This document shows, one piece after another, positions 1-19,811 of a DNA stretch of 64,000 nt. Both the position numbers and the translations under genes were made by a program. Where the stretch lies: the NCBI GenBank assembly GCA_013339895.1, contig JABACO010000019.1, forward strand, positions 5,174,591 through 5,238,590, written 5' to 3'. Position 1 is the stretch's first letter, and the number at the start of each line of letters is the position of its first letter. The stretch is from Ephydatia muelleri. Lineage: Eukaryota > Porifera > Demospongiae > Spongillida > Spongillidae. A model generated the notes under the pieces. It saw only the letters and a list, made by a program, of their open reading frames with translations. It was not told the DNA's origin and searched no databases.

Positions 1-129
1 GTCGCAAACTATAAATGAGATAAAAACGCTGAGTGGTGGTTTTGAACATCTGAGTTTGCGGTTGCGAGGCCATGTAGAGGGTGGAATAGGGGAGCGGCTC
101 CGGGGGAAAGCACCGCTGCGGTTACAAGT

Positions 130-131
130 GT

Positions 132-163
<32 letters not shown>
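130..163. repeat. Poly-G tract
   Basis: An uninterrupted run of about 34 G follows gtgt. Length is probably unstable and may be an assembly approximation. The bases from 1 to 584 otherwise show no recognised gene on either strand; promoter elements for the following gene could lie here but none is identifiable by eye. Confidence 0.85.
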
Positions 164-164
<1 letters not shown>

Positions 165-584
165 TGAAAGGCTCTCCATTGCAGTCCAGCATGGCAATGC
201 TACTGCAATATTAGGCACAATGGAGATGCCTGACTGTGATGTTTATTGTTGTGCATAATACCCATTTTGTGAGTCACATGATTTATTGTGGAAATATTTA
301 TAGACCCTATTCGTCACTCGAAAGCGGACGTGTATTGACGTATGTCAGATTACGGAGGACACATGATAGATCTTTGGAAAATCGGTGTTGATATGCCAAG
401 CATTCCGGTTGTTTACATGTACAGGTTCTGAACTATCGTGTAGCCAGGGTTCTTTCCTCAAATCGTGCACACTCGTTAATTTTAATATTTACTAAAGAAG
501 TGTTTGGTGCTAAGAGAGAACGAATAGTTATAACATTGTAATGACACAACATGGTGACGTATTTATCTGGCGGGAAGGCGTAAG

Positions 585-8618
<8,034 letters not shown>

Positions 8619-9208
8619 GGACCAAGCATTTAGCATGCAAACATATATATGCGACCACACCCACACATATATGTGCACTCACAGCTTGTGAACATCAACG
8701 GTATTTTGTCCTGTACATGCAGTATGATCAGATGTATCAGTTTGACTCAAGTATGTGAAATCATCCCAGTTAGAGAGTTGTAATAGCAGTAACAAATTGC
8801 AGTCTCCACTATCAAAATAAATTGTTTAATTAACCATTTCCTGATAGTTTGAATGCAATAAAAGTTCTAATAATGTGAAAGAAATCCTAACCCTAATGAA
8901 GTTAGCTCCCCCTCCCCCATTCAAACCAAATTCATTCTTACGCAATATTTGTAACTATTAACTCTTTCGCGGGCAAAGCCAATTATTACGGTACACATGT
9001 TGTGCAAAAAAAAGTGTTGCGCGTTGCAGGAAAACCTAGTTAGCAAACAACTTACACTATATTATGACCAAGAAACAACTGATCAATATGATGTTGACTG
9101 CAAAGTGTTAACTGTTTAGATAAACAGAGTGGCTTTAGTATAGCACCTGCGGCGCAATATTGCTCTGTTGCTCGTGAAAGTGTTAAACTCAGTATTTTTT
9201 AAAATTAT
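8619..9208. other. Intergenic stretch downstream of CDIN1
   Basis: AT-rich. It contains a candidate poly(A) signal AATAAA near 8859 for the upstream gene. No exon or repeat is recognised in the rest. Confidence 0.5.
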
Positions 9209-9860
9209 TTATTGAAAAATTGTACAATATACAATAAGATACACGTTATTAATTCCAACATGCGAGTTTCTCTGCCTCAAGAGGAGCCTCATGCATGAGG
9301 AGAGCCAGGCATGAACCAGGACAAGTTGAAGCAGCCATACAAAACTGGAAACCATCTTGGACTTTGGTTGGTGGCTCCTCGTGGCCAGGCAAGACACCAG
9401 GTGCGAGAAAGCCTCTTGAGCTTCTGTGTCCCATGCTTCCATCGGACTCAGCAGCCAAGGGAATGCAAGCCCATCCCAGTTCTGAGCACTTGGCGTCGTT
9501 GGCTGAGTGCTTCCTGAGCTCTGCGGCAGCTGCTGCTGCCGTGGCACCTGTCTCCAAAAGAACAAAAGGGTTTATTGGAGAGGTGATGGTGAAGTCAAAG
9601 GCAGCCCGGCTTGCCACAGAGCCAATTAGAAGCAAAGATGTCTTCAGGGCGCGTATGGCAGAGATCTTACCCTAGGCCACTACCAGCTTCAACTTGAGCA
9701 CTGATGCAGACGCAACGACAAGGTTCGTCTCATGGCCTGTTGTGCGGAACGCCACCATGCTCGCATGTTAGGGCATGGTGTCCTAAGGGATCCAGAGGTG
9801 GACTGGGCACAACACACAGGAAGAGTCTATGTCTAGCCACCACTTGATGGCGATCTGGTG
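9209..9860 (-). mobile_element. LINE (non-LTR retrotransposon) 3' coding remnant
   Basis: On the minus strand the reading begins with HHALTCEHGGVPHNR, then frames with FDFTITSPINP, a short Ala run, KCSELGWACIPLAAES and AWDTEAQEAFSHL, ending near 9209. This series (a His/Cys motif of the type HHA-x-C-x2-GG, then an end-domain with D-T-x-TSP and a P-L-A-x-E motif) is typical of the C-terminal part of some animal LINE polyproteins. Several frame changes are needed, so the copy is dead. Reverse transcriptase and endonuclease parts are not present. Confidence 0.65.
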
Positions 9861-10422
9861 GTCATTGGGGGCTAGTGCCTAGACCCAGGCCTGGAAATGG
9901 TATGACAGAAAGCCATGTTGATGCATGGGGAGAGAAGACTTGTCAGCAGGAGAGCTTTGTGAGAGAGGAGAGAGTCAAACAGCGCATGTTTTCCTCCAGC
10001 CAGGCTAAAAGGGTGTGGAGGGGGATGATGATAGGGAATGAATGGTGACCTTATCCTCAGAAGAGGCACACAACTATTGACAGCCTCTAACAGGACATGG
10101 TCTGAGTAAGACCTGCCATACTGACAATTTGAATTCAATCCTCGATAATAGCTAGGTTCACTGTGGCCTACCCGTGTTAAAATCAATTACACATTTATCT
10201 CATACCTACATCTTTATACATTTGTGTGCATATGTACATACATGTATAAATTATTATATTCATTATTCAATAAAAGCACACTTTAACAATTAATTTTAAT
10301 TCTTAAAAACTTAATATTCAACCATGATACATTAATCCATTACTGTACATTCATGAGATTCATGAGTTATTGATATAACATTTATTAATAATCAGAAACA
10401 GTATTTTCACATGACAATTCAA

Positions 10423-10806
10423 CAAGATACTTGATTATGGAGGGTCTCATGTAACAAGATACTTGATTATGGAGGGTCTCATGTAACAAGATACTTGATT
10501 ATAGAGGGTCTCATGTAACAAGATACTTGATTATGGAGGGTCTCATGTTACAAGATACTTGATTATAGAGGGTCTCATGTTACAAGATACTTGATTATAG
10601 AGGGTCTCATGTTACAAGATACTTGATTATAGAGGGTCTCATGTAACAAGATACTTGATTATGGAGGGTCTCATGTAACAAGATACTTGATTATGGAGGG
10701 TCTCATGTTACAAGATACTTGATTATAGAGGGTCTCATGTTACAAGATACTTGATTATGGAGGGTCTCATGTTACAAGATACTTGATTATGGAGGGTCTC
10801 ATGTTT
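10423..10806. repeat. 32-bp minisatellite, 12 copies
   Basis: Twelve almost identical head-to-tail units (core caagatacttgattatgg then agggtctcatgt). Variants are two-state at two sites: tgg/tag inside and gtaac/gttac at the junction, so unit lineages can be traced. Flanks (9861-10422 and 10807-11238) contain no recognised gene. Confidence 0.95.
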
Positions 10807-11238
10807 TCATTTATGAACAATTTATGCTGCTGCTTTCAACAGCAATTAAACCAATTCAACACCCTTGAGATAGAATGGAGGGGGAGTGGGGGTGGGGAGG
10901 GTGTGGTCTCTGTCTTCAAATAAAACCAAATTAGCAAGAGAGCAGAACAAATACACATCTCTGTCTGTTGCGCACAGAGAATTGAAACTTGGCGATCTCT
11001 CCCAAATGTGATTGGCTGTAATAGCATGTGATATTGTCACATAGTTTGGGGGAGTTTAGAAGGGGTTTGTGTGCATTTGGTTGCCAGTATAAGTGCTTGT
11101 CCATGTCGATGGCAGGGGAACACATGGAGAGGATGTACTCGTTTGACGAGCAGCTTGTGGAAGCAGAGTAGTCAAATGCAGTCGTCCCGATCCTAAGAGG
11201 GAATGACGAAAATGCAGGAGGGAGGAGCTACAGAAGCA

Positions 11239-11905
11239 TGGCAGCTGGGTATGTAATAACACTTAAGTGAAATTTGTACACGCAAGGCAGCATGTCTACC
11301 CAAGTGGGCATCATTTGAGATACACGTGTGTGCAGCTTTTATAATGCATGCATTTATAGCACATACCAGAGATTGGTTGTTAGGCTTCCTGAATTTACCA
11401 TTGCAACCAGTCTCAGGGGCACATGAGCCTTAGTCAATATTCAAACTGGCACCGAACAAGTTTCATACAGGGCCTCTATTTCTAGTGCAGACGTGCAGAG
11501 GATTTAATGCAACCAGCTAAAACCTCTCACTTCCACTAACCTTCTCGACTTCATTTGACCCACACTCCCACAGGTATACATGTGTACGTGCACGTGATAA
11601 TAACACCAAAGCAGAGATAATATATAATATATCTGACCTAACATGTTATCAGACTCACCACTGAATTGATGGTTGTATATGCCAAAAAAAATCTTGAGCA
11701 ATACTGTAGGACTGCATGAATAATAATTAAAGAAGCCAAAAATTATACAACTAGCGCACACGGAATGAGGGGTATTTGCCTCTCTGTCACATTATAAGGT
11801 GTCAGATCTTATGTGTGCATGTGTGCATAAAAATGTCTGTGCAAATACTTCACAAAGTGGCAGAGGTGGACATAAAGATAGGTCCAGCCATTTTAGGTAC
11901 CTACA
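11239..11905 (+). repeat. Left arm of a long inverted repeat
   Basis: This arm matches the complement of 12905-13712 at high but imperfect identity, with small indels. Landmarks include acgcaaggcagcatg at the outer side and aaggtgtcag at the inner side. Together with the right arm it bounds about 1 kb of unique DNA. Either a large terminal-inverted-repeat element of about 2.5 kb or an inverted duplication. Confidence 0.85.
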
Positions 11906-12904
11906 TTATAATGCCCCTAAATAACAGACACGCCGATACAAATTACACATGTCAATGTACGCATGATAGTAATGCACCTCACTTTATAGGTACACTGAAC
12001 TTTGAGACAGTTTGGCACAGGGAGTTAGCAGATGTTTTATCCGTGTACATGTTTATCTGTTTAGCTTCAAATACCAGCAACAGTAACTGCTATGCAGACC
12101 AATATCCTCTGCACATTTGTAAATAGCTCATTAATTAGAATACTTCGCGCGTTTACCTCCGGCGATAAAGTAGTGCCCTATTGGAACACGTTGGAGCTTT
12201 GTAGGACGAAGGGTGCGCAATGCAAGTTAACGTTCACGAAGCTTCTCAAGCAGTTTCATATTACACGTAGTTGGAAATTTTGACAACCACGTGACACATT
12301 GCGTCCTTGGTGGTCGTGCTGTCAAATTTAGCTGTGAACTTAGAACATGCATACAGCCAGGTTACAAGCGCATGGAAATGACTTGGGTACTAGTGACAAG
12401 TGGTACGTACACTGAAAATTTTGGTAAGTACAGATTTGTGAGAGGGATGGATACAGGGCTTTTGGAAAGTGAGTTGGTGGGTAGATTAGGTATTGATCGG
12501 CATGTAGGTAGTGTTCGGCATCCGTGTGTTATTATTTAAAGGGAACGTAGTTGCTTTAAACTATACTTACTGCGTCCTAAGACAACCCAGAAGGATGGTT
12601 TTTATCCTGTTTAGAAATATTGAAATGCCTTCTTTGAGGCTCTGTATAGTGTTGAAAGTGTGGTTGCCGAACACTCCCTACTGCCGACCATACCTCACAT
12701 TACCCTATATGGGGGAGTGCTGTAAGCTCCCCCCATCAGGGACTGCGGCAGGGCCCCAGAAATGTATTTAGAAGTCAGTGAATAATTGCTTAAAAAGTAC
12801 TACATGTGCCCTTAGATTATATGAAAGGGGGAGGGTGCAACCCATATCCATCTCTGAGTTTGCGTCTTGTTACTATGGTGATAATTGTGCTAGCTTAAAT
12901 TGAA
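11906..12904. other. Spacer between the inverted arms
   Basis: Open frames of 63-116 codons occur on the plus strand, the longest starting at 11776, but none resembles a transposase, integrase or other known protein. If the arms belong to a transposon, this would be the internal region of a non-autonomous copy. Confidence 0.5.
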
Positions 12905-13712
12905 GTACCTAGCAGAAATCCATTATCAGCCAGACCTAGTTTTATGTCCAACTCGTTACTTTGTGAAGCATCTGCACAGACATTTTATGCACGCCTACAC
13001 ACATACAATCTGACACCTTATCATGTGACAGAAGTAAAAACCCTTCCATTGTTCATTCCCTGTGTGCTAGTTGTATAGATTTTTGGCTTCTTTAATCATC
13101 ATTCATGCAGTCCTACAGTATTGCTCAAGATGATTTTTTTTGGCATATGCAACCATCAATTCAGTGGTGAGTCTGATAACATGTTAAGACCGACATACAC
13201 GGGTCGACTTCCTGCCGATTTATTGCCTGCAACTCAAATGAATATGCGTAAAAACTCCGTAAAACTTTAGTTTACTGAATTTTCACCCGTATTCATTGGA
13301 GTTGCAGGCGATAAATCGGCAGGAAGTCGACCCGTGTATGTCGGCCTTTAGGTCAGATATTTTTATATATTATCTCTGCTTTGGTGTTATTATTACGTGC
13401 AGAAGGTTAGTGGAAATGAGAGGTTTTAGCTGGTTGCATTAAATCCTCTGCACGTCTCCACTAGAAATAGAGGCCCTGTATGAAATTTGTTCGGTGCTAG
13501 TTTGAATATTGACTAAGGCTCATGTGCCCCTGAGACTGATTGCAATGGTAAATTCAGGAAACCTAACAACCAATCACTGGTATGTGCTATAAATGCATGT
13601 GTATAACAGCTGCGCACTCAATCTCCATGAGTATCTCAAATGATGCCCACTTGGGTAGACAATGCTGCCTTGCGTGTACAAACTTCGCATAAGTATTATC
13701 AAATAACCAGCC
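12905..13712 (-). repeat. Right arm of the long inverted repeat
   Basis: Inverted complement of 11239-11905, interrupted at 13187-13347 by a hairpin element absent from the left arm. Apart from that insertion the two arms differ by scattered substitutions and short indels, so they have diverged for some time. Confidence 0.85.
13187..13347. mobile_element. 161-bp hairpin MITE with TTA target-site duplication
   Basis: The element begins agaccgacatacacggg and ends with the complement of aggccgacatacacggg; the arms are about 55 bp. It is flanked on both sides by tta (13184-13186 and 13348-13350), while the uninterrupted left arm of the surrounding inverted repeat has a single tta at this place. 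That gives a clean empty-site comparison. A 3-bp TWA duplication is characteristic of PIF/Harbinger DNA transposons, so a Harbinger-type MITE is the best guess. Confidence 0.85.
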
Positions 13713-16700
13713 GTATTGTACACATGTACATCTACCTACAAATGTAGGCATGATGCATGTACACACCTATACATGTGCATACATTTGCTAACATTTCCAC
13801 TACATGTACATGCATAGGGTCAAGTTGAGTAGGTGCAATGCATTAATCATCTGCACGTGCATTCTACATGGACGCAAAGAAAGTAAGGTTTTATAAAATG
13901 ATCAAAAGCGGAGCTTGAAGAGCTGATAAAAATCAAATGCATCTATAGGTAGTTTGCTTTGTTAATTGCAAAGGTCCACCGCATCCTTGACTATCTGATC
14001 AATTAGTGACCCTTGGCAAAGAACACTGACAGTTTTCCTTAACTCTCGATGAATATGCCTTATTTTCCGCCTTATTTTCCGTATCTACGGTGTTAATTTC
14101 CCTATCTTCGGCTGTAGACCCCGTTACAATCATTTATAATTGGTTGTGGACTGTCGCGTACCCAGACCCTACTGACGTAAGCATAGTGCGTTACAACCAT
14201 GTAACCGGGGTAAGTACGTCGATCTGTAAGCTTCGCGTGTGTGCAATTTGTGTGAAAAGCTTCTTAATCGTTCTGATATCTTGACCACATGTATATACCT
14301 TAATTTGTGTGTTCTTGAAAGCCGCGTCCGATGTTGACGTTGTGTTAACAGCCATAAGAAATATATACTAGTACCATTCGCATATTCTAGCGATTCTGAT
14401 TATTTCTAAATCATTTACTAAATTTAATAATTATTAACTAACTACGGGTAGTTTTGTACAGGTTGTTTGTATAAATAAGTGCATTTTCTAAATTATTGAA
14501 AGAAAAAAAAAAGTACAAACTCGCTACCCAAAATACCAGGCCAGTTTGATCTGGCAAGGATTGCCTGGGCATTTTGTCACATTAGCAGTGCCAGATAACT
14601 CCTTCCTCATCGTCACTTCATTGGAAACTGAGCTCTTGCATGCAGCCCAGAAAAGCAGCACTCATTCACAGAGCCTCTGGGGTTCATGGCAGTTGACAAT
14701 TTTCAAAGTTTGGGGGGAGGGGGGGGGGGGTCTATATTGACTGATTGGGTGTGGGTGTGCGACCTCCCACACCCACACCCAGTCAGTCATAAAATTTGGG
14801 GAGGGGGTGGGCTCAAGTCCCCCCCCCCCTTGTCTATGGCTTTGAGGTAGGCACATTATCCTGGGCATCAGAAGGTATTTAACATTTGTCCAGCAGAAAC
14901 CATTTTAGAGAGGTAAATTATAGGTATGCATTCCACATCCATTTCTTGCATACTGGCTGCAGAAGGTGGATTTAGAGGCTAAGGGTAGGCACCTCTCCTG
15001 TGGCCCCCCCAGCTAGGGCTTATGGGGGAGCACTCCAAGCTCTCCTATCCTGGATCTGGGGCTGGACGTCAAGAGCTGTGCCACTTTTAAAGCCTTGTGA
15101 ACCAGGATTTGAGCTGCAGATTGTTGACTCGCAGCAGCCATGAGATTAAAAATGCAATGATGTACACAGTTTGACCACAATGCTGCTACGCAACCATGAA
15201 CTTATTATTATTATTATTATTATTATTATTTGGGACGGTGTCCAGCAAATGTGTTAGTTGTGCTCAGTTTATTTTCTAGGACAAAGCAAAGAAAGAGCAA
15301 TTGCTTGCTTGATTGCTATTTGTTATGTTGTAGGCGTACCAACTAATGGACTGTAACCCGATTGGAGCCAGCTGCACTCAATGTAATTTAAAGGTCAGAA
15401 GTGTCTTGCATTGAACTCTTGTCATTCAACTATCTTTCTTGCTTTGTTTTCAGTGGTGTATGGTTTGATGGAAGCTACATTGCCAGCTATTTCGGACGCT
15501 CATTACGTATTCCTGATGCGTAATTGCAAACGTCCGTTCATTTTCCGCGCACGCGCTCGTTGAAATGTATGGAGTGACTTACACTATTTGTTCTCTATAA
15601 GTCTTAAATGCATATATTGATTTTTCCAGAATTCAGGGAGATCAAAGGTATTGACTTATATCGTTCTGAACTCGAATACAAATTTTTAGTCCTCATTTGT
15701 CCTCATTCAAGTAACTGCATTTCTATAGATAAGTATAGAAATCTTAAACAAAGCAGTGTTTTTTCATGACTTTTGTCAGTATTGGTGAAAGAAGTTAAGT
15801 TTTCCAGATTTTGTAATGTTCATAAATCATCACTGAAGACTTTTGACTGTATTTTAAAAGCCTTTTACATCCTGTTTTAATAGTGTCCAAGGTCATTTTT
15901 AGTCATCAAGGTTCACTCATCGGCCATTTTAATACTGATATACTGTTACCGTGATGACAGATTAGAGCTGAACTGGACGGAAATATATATAATAACTGAT
16001 AGGTAACTTGTTTTCCTACGTGTTAGAGGATCTTGATGTGAGTTTGTGGATACGCTGAGAATCTGAGAACTGTCCATAATCGACTATAGCGCAAGTTTAG
16101 TGGATCGAAGTTTGGAAAGGAACTATATACATGTAAGAGCTGATTTAGCTAGGCAGGAGTATACGTGCAGTACAAGGCACCATCGATGGCTAATCAATAC
16201 AGGTGTTCACCTTTAGTATGCCTTTTATAGCCATATTTAGAATGTGGGTGTTCGGCACAGCCAACTACTACTACTACGGCACAGTTACTAAGTAACAGAT
16301 ACTGGAGTGCGTAAGCATCTCTGGTTTCAGTGGTTTGTATGGGGTCCAGGTGAAAGGTTTACTTACTGAAACCATGACTTAAACTGACTGTAACCCTAAG
16401 CAAAAGTGTACAGATTATGTACGGATAACGATGTGCCTGTGTTTGTTCTACTTTAGAAAATGGCCGGTCCCTATTTCCCGCGTTGTAGCGACCACCATGC
16501 AGCTAGGAAAATGAAGGTGTCTTGAAATTAATTCGTATTTATATGGCTATGCCCTAGAGGCATGTGGAATTTTTAGTACTGTGGGAAGGATACACCAAAG
16601 AAGAATCGTCATGGGTTCCTGAAACAAGCCTTAATGTACCGACTTAATAATTTAATAAACATAAATCATATGCATATAGAATAAAATGATCTAAGTTTAA

Positions 16701-16722
16701 ATGCATCATCATACAGCAACGT
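13713..16722 (+). other. Gene-poor stretch with weak candidate exons
   Basis: Three plus-strand stretches look like exons with AG/GT boundaries: 14118-14176 (contains IIYNWLWTVAYPDPTD), 15334-15393 (AYQLMDCNPIGASCTQCNLK) and 15454-15523 (VWFDGSYIASYFGRS, then stop). I cannot join the last two in phase and recognise no family, so they may be a decayed gene. A (TTA)n run lies at 15197-15229, and a G-rich/C-rich complementary pair at about 14710-14830. Otherwise nothing is identified. Confidence 0.25.
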
Positions 16723-19700
16723 TCAGAAATGCTTCTTAACTACATTCAAAACAACAACTTCTGAAAATGATTGTTGTTTGTGAACAAGTATTCCATCTTC
16801 ACCTTGGGTGTAGACTATCGGTGACCATCTAAGCTTGCTGTGCATTCTTATGGGGAAGTCAACTTGACACCCATCTCCCAGTCGATCATAAACTTCCCAC
16901 TCTGATGAGAAGAATTGTTCTGAGAAATCAACTGTTTGATACAGTTTCCCTAATCCACGTGTTGGTTTTGTACCCCTATCTCTAAAGAGATACCTGAAGA
17001 CATCCATTCTAAATTCTACAGTAAATCGACATTTACGAAGTTCCTATAAAGCACAGAATGTACACCTAAAACCACAAGAAGAGCCGTTTACCTACCGCTT
17101 AGCGACAGCTGTTGATATAATCTATAAGAAAATTTTCTTGTTTACTTTCATTGCGTACATGCGCACGCACATGCTAATATTAAAGTACACACATAACATA
17201 TTCTGCAATGCAGTTGGGACTTTAATGCTATAGCATAAGCATTGTGTGCATGTACAGAAGTCATGGAAAAGTCCAGCGCACTAGCGCACAATGCTTATGC
17301 TAACATTAGCCACGGAAGATACATAAAAATTAGAAAGCTATGTAGTGCTGTTTGATAAGGGAATGTGCTATTGTGTTGTGTGGGAGTGTGGTCACAGGTC
17401 AACCGCCTCAAGATAAGCATCAAAGGTCATTATAAACATACTCGCCCTTCCACAATACCACCACTAAGGGTAGTCATAACAGCAACACACAAAAAAATAC
17501 GATGTGCTTGTTGAGCAGGTTCCTTTTCGGCATGAGGCTCTGTCTGCCTCAATACCTCCTAAGAAGCATTGTGTTATTATTTGAAACTGCATACTTTCGT
17601 AGGCATTCTATGCGAGCTTCAGTTTTGGTGAGGTCACCTGCTGCATCCCACTTGTTGCATCCCACTTGTTGCTAGACAAATATGCGTGCTTGGCATCATC
17701 ATCATGCTTCTCAACACCTGTATGGAGATGTAGGAACAAATTAGTGATTCACCTAACTCACCTTGACCTGAAAACATCCGTAAATTCCCATATTGCTGTA
17801 TATGATCAGGCACATGATAGTGCATGTAAGGTGTCACATTAACCTTTTGATAGCCTGCTGTTTTTATATTTAGGAAATTGTTTATCCACTGCTTTGCCTA
17901 TCATTAGATATACAACTTCATAAATATACACTGTCAAAAAGTACGTAAGTAATAAATGAAGTTCATCTAACACAAAATGGTTAACAGGAATTGTCAGAAG
18001 GGGAAGGTGTACAGATCCCTGCCTTGTGTTGATTGCCCTTACCATTGCATGACAGTGTCTGGCCAAATGCAAACATTCTATATAAATAGCATACTTGTGC
18101 AGGCATGCAAGTGTTCTAGCATTTGTTATAGTATAGTGCTCTTCTGGTAATGACATGTCCCACCTATACAGTGTATGAAATGGTTTGTGCCACACCTACC
18201 ACATAGTGATTGCTAAAGAGATACCATTAAAAACACTTGATGCACTGATATCATGCATGCAATCACCTCTTTTCCTTATGTACATTGCAAAAAGGACGAG
18301 CATAGTTGACATGTGCTTCATTCAGGCCTAACATCATAAGTAAGAACTAAGAAAAATAATATGCAAATCAGTTCAACTGTGTACTACTATTATGGTGCAT
18401 ACCTTCATGTCCCCTCCAAAAAAGAGCTCCACAAGATATCTGTTTTCCCGTACTTGAATAAAGCCAACATCAAGCAAGGTGTTGATTTCACAAAAGGGTG
18501 CAGTGAATGAAAGTATCGTAGCATTCGTGGCCTTTAACAGCACCAATTGTGTGATCGCCTGCATATAAATAATATGAATGGAGTCAGCAGACAGGATATA
18601 GTTATTCATTAGTCTCCACATCAACCTTCATATCATGACTGGATGATAGAATGCCTACATGCATGAACAGTGCAATGCACTGCACTATACTCTGTGCATG
18701 AGTAAACAATGTTTAATGTTCTGATGAAAGGCGAATGGTTGTGGACTTACCCCTCCCTGTTTAGATTGGGCATGGGAAAGCATATAATGGAATAAGTAGG
18801 GGCTTTGTCAAAGGTTAGTGGGTCAAGCCTGCTTCTCTGTCTGCAACCCCCCCTCTAAATAAACTATCCCCAAACTAGATTGTCCCTTTGTCTGGTTCCA
18901 GGTTTGATATAAAGGAAAGCAGACATTCAGTATCATAGCCAGCCTATACGCTGACCCACCCACCACTCCACATGTGCATCGAATTGTACCATGTACACAG
19001 ATTTTCTGGTCATACATCAATGGCAGGCGACACCCTTCGGGCTTCTACCCTGACCAACCACCCAAGCCACTGACCGTGTCGTGGTGTGGCATATCTGGTC
19101 GAACCAATGGGTTACCCTTGGTCTCAGGTCGGTTCAGCGGTTGAGGGCCAACCACTCTCCATGACCTCGTCATGGTAGTGGCAAGTCTGGTCACATCTAA
19201 GAGTAGCCTGCACTACCCTTGGTCCCAGGCCGGCTCGACTGCACCCCTGTCATATGCCTGACCGGTTCAGCTTGACCCCCTTATGGGCAAACCAGTTAAC
19301 CCGTTAACCAGCTAACATAGGGAGAATGGGACATGGCTTTAATGATAGTGAAGCTGTGAGCATGTGAAAGAAGGAGCATTCATGCAGCATTAAGTATTGC
19401 ATACGTAGATATATATACCCAGGACAGTAACATATCTAATTCAACAATGCTTCCAGATCCAGATAAGTATCCACTTTGTGGAACCAAAATAGTGAAGGAC
19501 AGAATAATGATTGTACTAGTTCTTGACAGTTTAGCACCATCACCACTGAATTGTATGCATATCTTGTCTCCAGGATGAGTGGGAAAATCCTCCAGCTGTA
19601 GGTATAAAAAAAATTTAAAATAGGGCATTTATAATTTTGCCATTGTAGATTAGCGTGTGCTTACAATTCTCGATATTTCCTCAGAAACTGCGACTTCAAC

Positions 19701-19811
19701 GTGTCTGTACGATCCGTCACAATCGGAGATACGACTCAGTTGTACCGTGTCGTTTACTTCTGCTTTGACCTTGTGAGGTCTCCGAAGACTGTGGCACTGC
19801 GCTGAGAGTGC
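16723..19811 (-). CDS. Conserved invertebrate protein of unknown function, multi-exon
   Basis: Exons on the minus strand, 5' to 3': 19811-19665, 19595-19419, 18558-18403, 18346-18267, 18163-17762, 17717-17638, 17043-16723 (stop). Phases agree at almost every junction. Motifs in order: IQFSGDGAKLSRTS, FFGGDMK joined to FLLMMLGLNEA, ARPFCNVHKEKRWDMS, NHFVLDELHLLL, TPYMHYHVPDHI, FSGQG joined to VEKHDDDAKHAYLSSNKWD. I recall this order (GDGA, GGDMKFLL, a Cys/His pair, HVP, SGQG-VEKxxDDAK) from uncharacterised, often multi-copy proteins of corals, hydra, molluscs and sponges. Function is unknown; the multi-copy habit suggests a domesticated or transposon-derived origin, which is inference. Near 17840 the frame must shift by one base between SRLSK and TPYMHYH, and three residues usually present after the HxH are missing, so this copy may be damaged. 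The 5' end lies upstream of 19811 and was not found. Confidence 0.75.
19040..19320 (-). repeat. Possible tRNA-derived SINE in an intron
   Basis: On the minus strand a GAGTGGTTGGCCC stretch resembling an A box or D arm is followed about 45 bases later by ATTGGTTCGACCAG, resembling a B box or T arm. The sequence is GC-richer than its AT-rich surroundings and contains internal partial repeats (ggtcccaggc / ggtctcaggt). It lies in the intron between exons 19595-19419 and 18558-18403. Not a functional tRNA. Confidence 0.3.

Noticed and set aside
10423-10806. CRISPR array
   Set aside because: Units are contiguous with no unique spacers, and the genome is eukaryotic; it is a minisatellite.
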